Part shown: in pieces, positions 5,275-5,308 of the stretch | Layout of the letters: every line of letters starts with the position of its first letter | How positions within the stretch are numbered: the stretch's first letter is position 1 | Source: Chloroflexota bacterium | Lineage (GTDB): Bacteria > Chloroflexota > UBA6077 | NCBI GenBank assembly: GCA_021786215.1 | Contig: JAJYNT010000465.1 | Coordinates: forward strand, 1 to 5,308 | Length of the DNA: 5,308 nt | Reading direction: 5' to 3' | Position numbers and translations under genes: made by a program | Notes under the pieces: generated by a model | The model's database searches: none | What the model was told of the DNA's origin: nothing | Seen by the model: the letters and a program-made list of their open reading frames with translations, nothing else

Positions 5275-5308
5275 GTCATGCTGAGCGTCAGCGAAGCATC
5301 TCCTCGTG
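5275..5308. repeat. Dispersed palindromic intergenic repeat, cut by window edge
   Basis: GCTGA (5280-5284) and TCAGC (5288-5292) are inverted around GCG, and outer ATGCT (5278-5282) and AGCAT (5295-5299) are inverted around them. The string TCATGCTGAGCG...CGAAGCATCTC is recognisably of the kind repeated many times between genes in some bacterial genomes, including Chloroflexota and Bacteroidota. That is from memory, not from a search. Only one copy is inside this window. Confidence 0.5.

Overview
The window is GC-rich, gene-dense bacterial DNA, most likely from a Chloroflexota (Anaerolineae-like) genome or a metagenome bin of that kind. The lineage is inferred from three things. An ECF sigma gene is paired with a membrane protein carrying a DUF5667-type segment (LPEQPLYPVKRA). 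A GGGTGAGGG palindromic intergenic repeat lies at 1931-1987. A second palindromic repeat containing GCTGAGCGTCAGCGAAGC sits at the right edge. No ribosomal or other marker gene is present, so the assignment is tentative.

Layout. Bases 1-1188 (minus strand, cut by the left edge) encode a Na+/phosphate cotransporter-family membrane protein ending in the start of a PhoU-like domain. It reads from a TTG codon just behind a good ribosome binding site. Bases 1189-1538 are a 350-base divergent intergenic region with weak promoter candidates in both directions and a possible 24-codon leader ORF. Bases 1539-1919 (plus) encode a 126-residue protein with a degenerate LuxR/sigma-4-like helix-turn-helix and a Gly-rich acidic tail. 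It converges, with a 7-base gap, on a GT-B glycosyltransferase of family 4 (1927-3021, minus). The last codons of that gene are built from the palindromic/tandem repeat. Bases 3022-3179 are a divergent promoter region.

From 3180 on, the plus strand carries a two-gene operon: an ECF sigma factor (3180-3785), overlapped by 23 bases by a single-pass membrane protein (3763-5136). The latter has a cytoplasmic N-domain, one TM helix, a DUF5667-like region and a disordered polar tail of about 215 residues. It is the probable anti-sigma or signal-sensing partner. After it come a perfect 16-bp hairpin (5199-5234) and the edge repeat.

How the genes work together. The only firm functional unit is the sigma/membrane-regulator pair: the membrane protein would hold or tune the sigma factor in response to an envelope signal. 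The glycosyltransferase is divergent from that operon and could share its control region, and the transporter and HTH gene are also divergent from one another, but no direct link is visible in the sequence. I see no CRISPR array, tRNA, rRNA, transposase or prophage gene. The most unusual things here are the repeat-derived protein tail, the overlapping sigma/DUF5667 pair with its long external tail, and the leader of the HTH gene. I do not see convincing evidence of a wholly new system.
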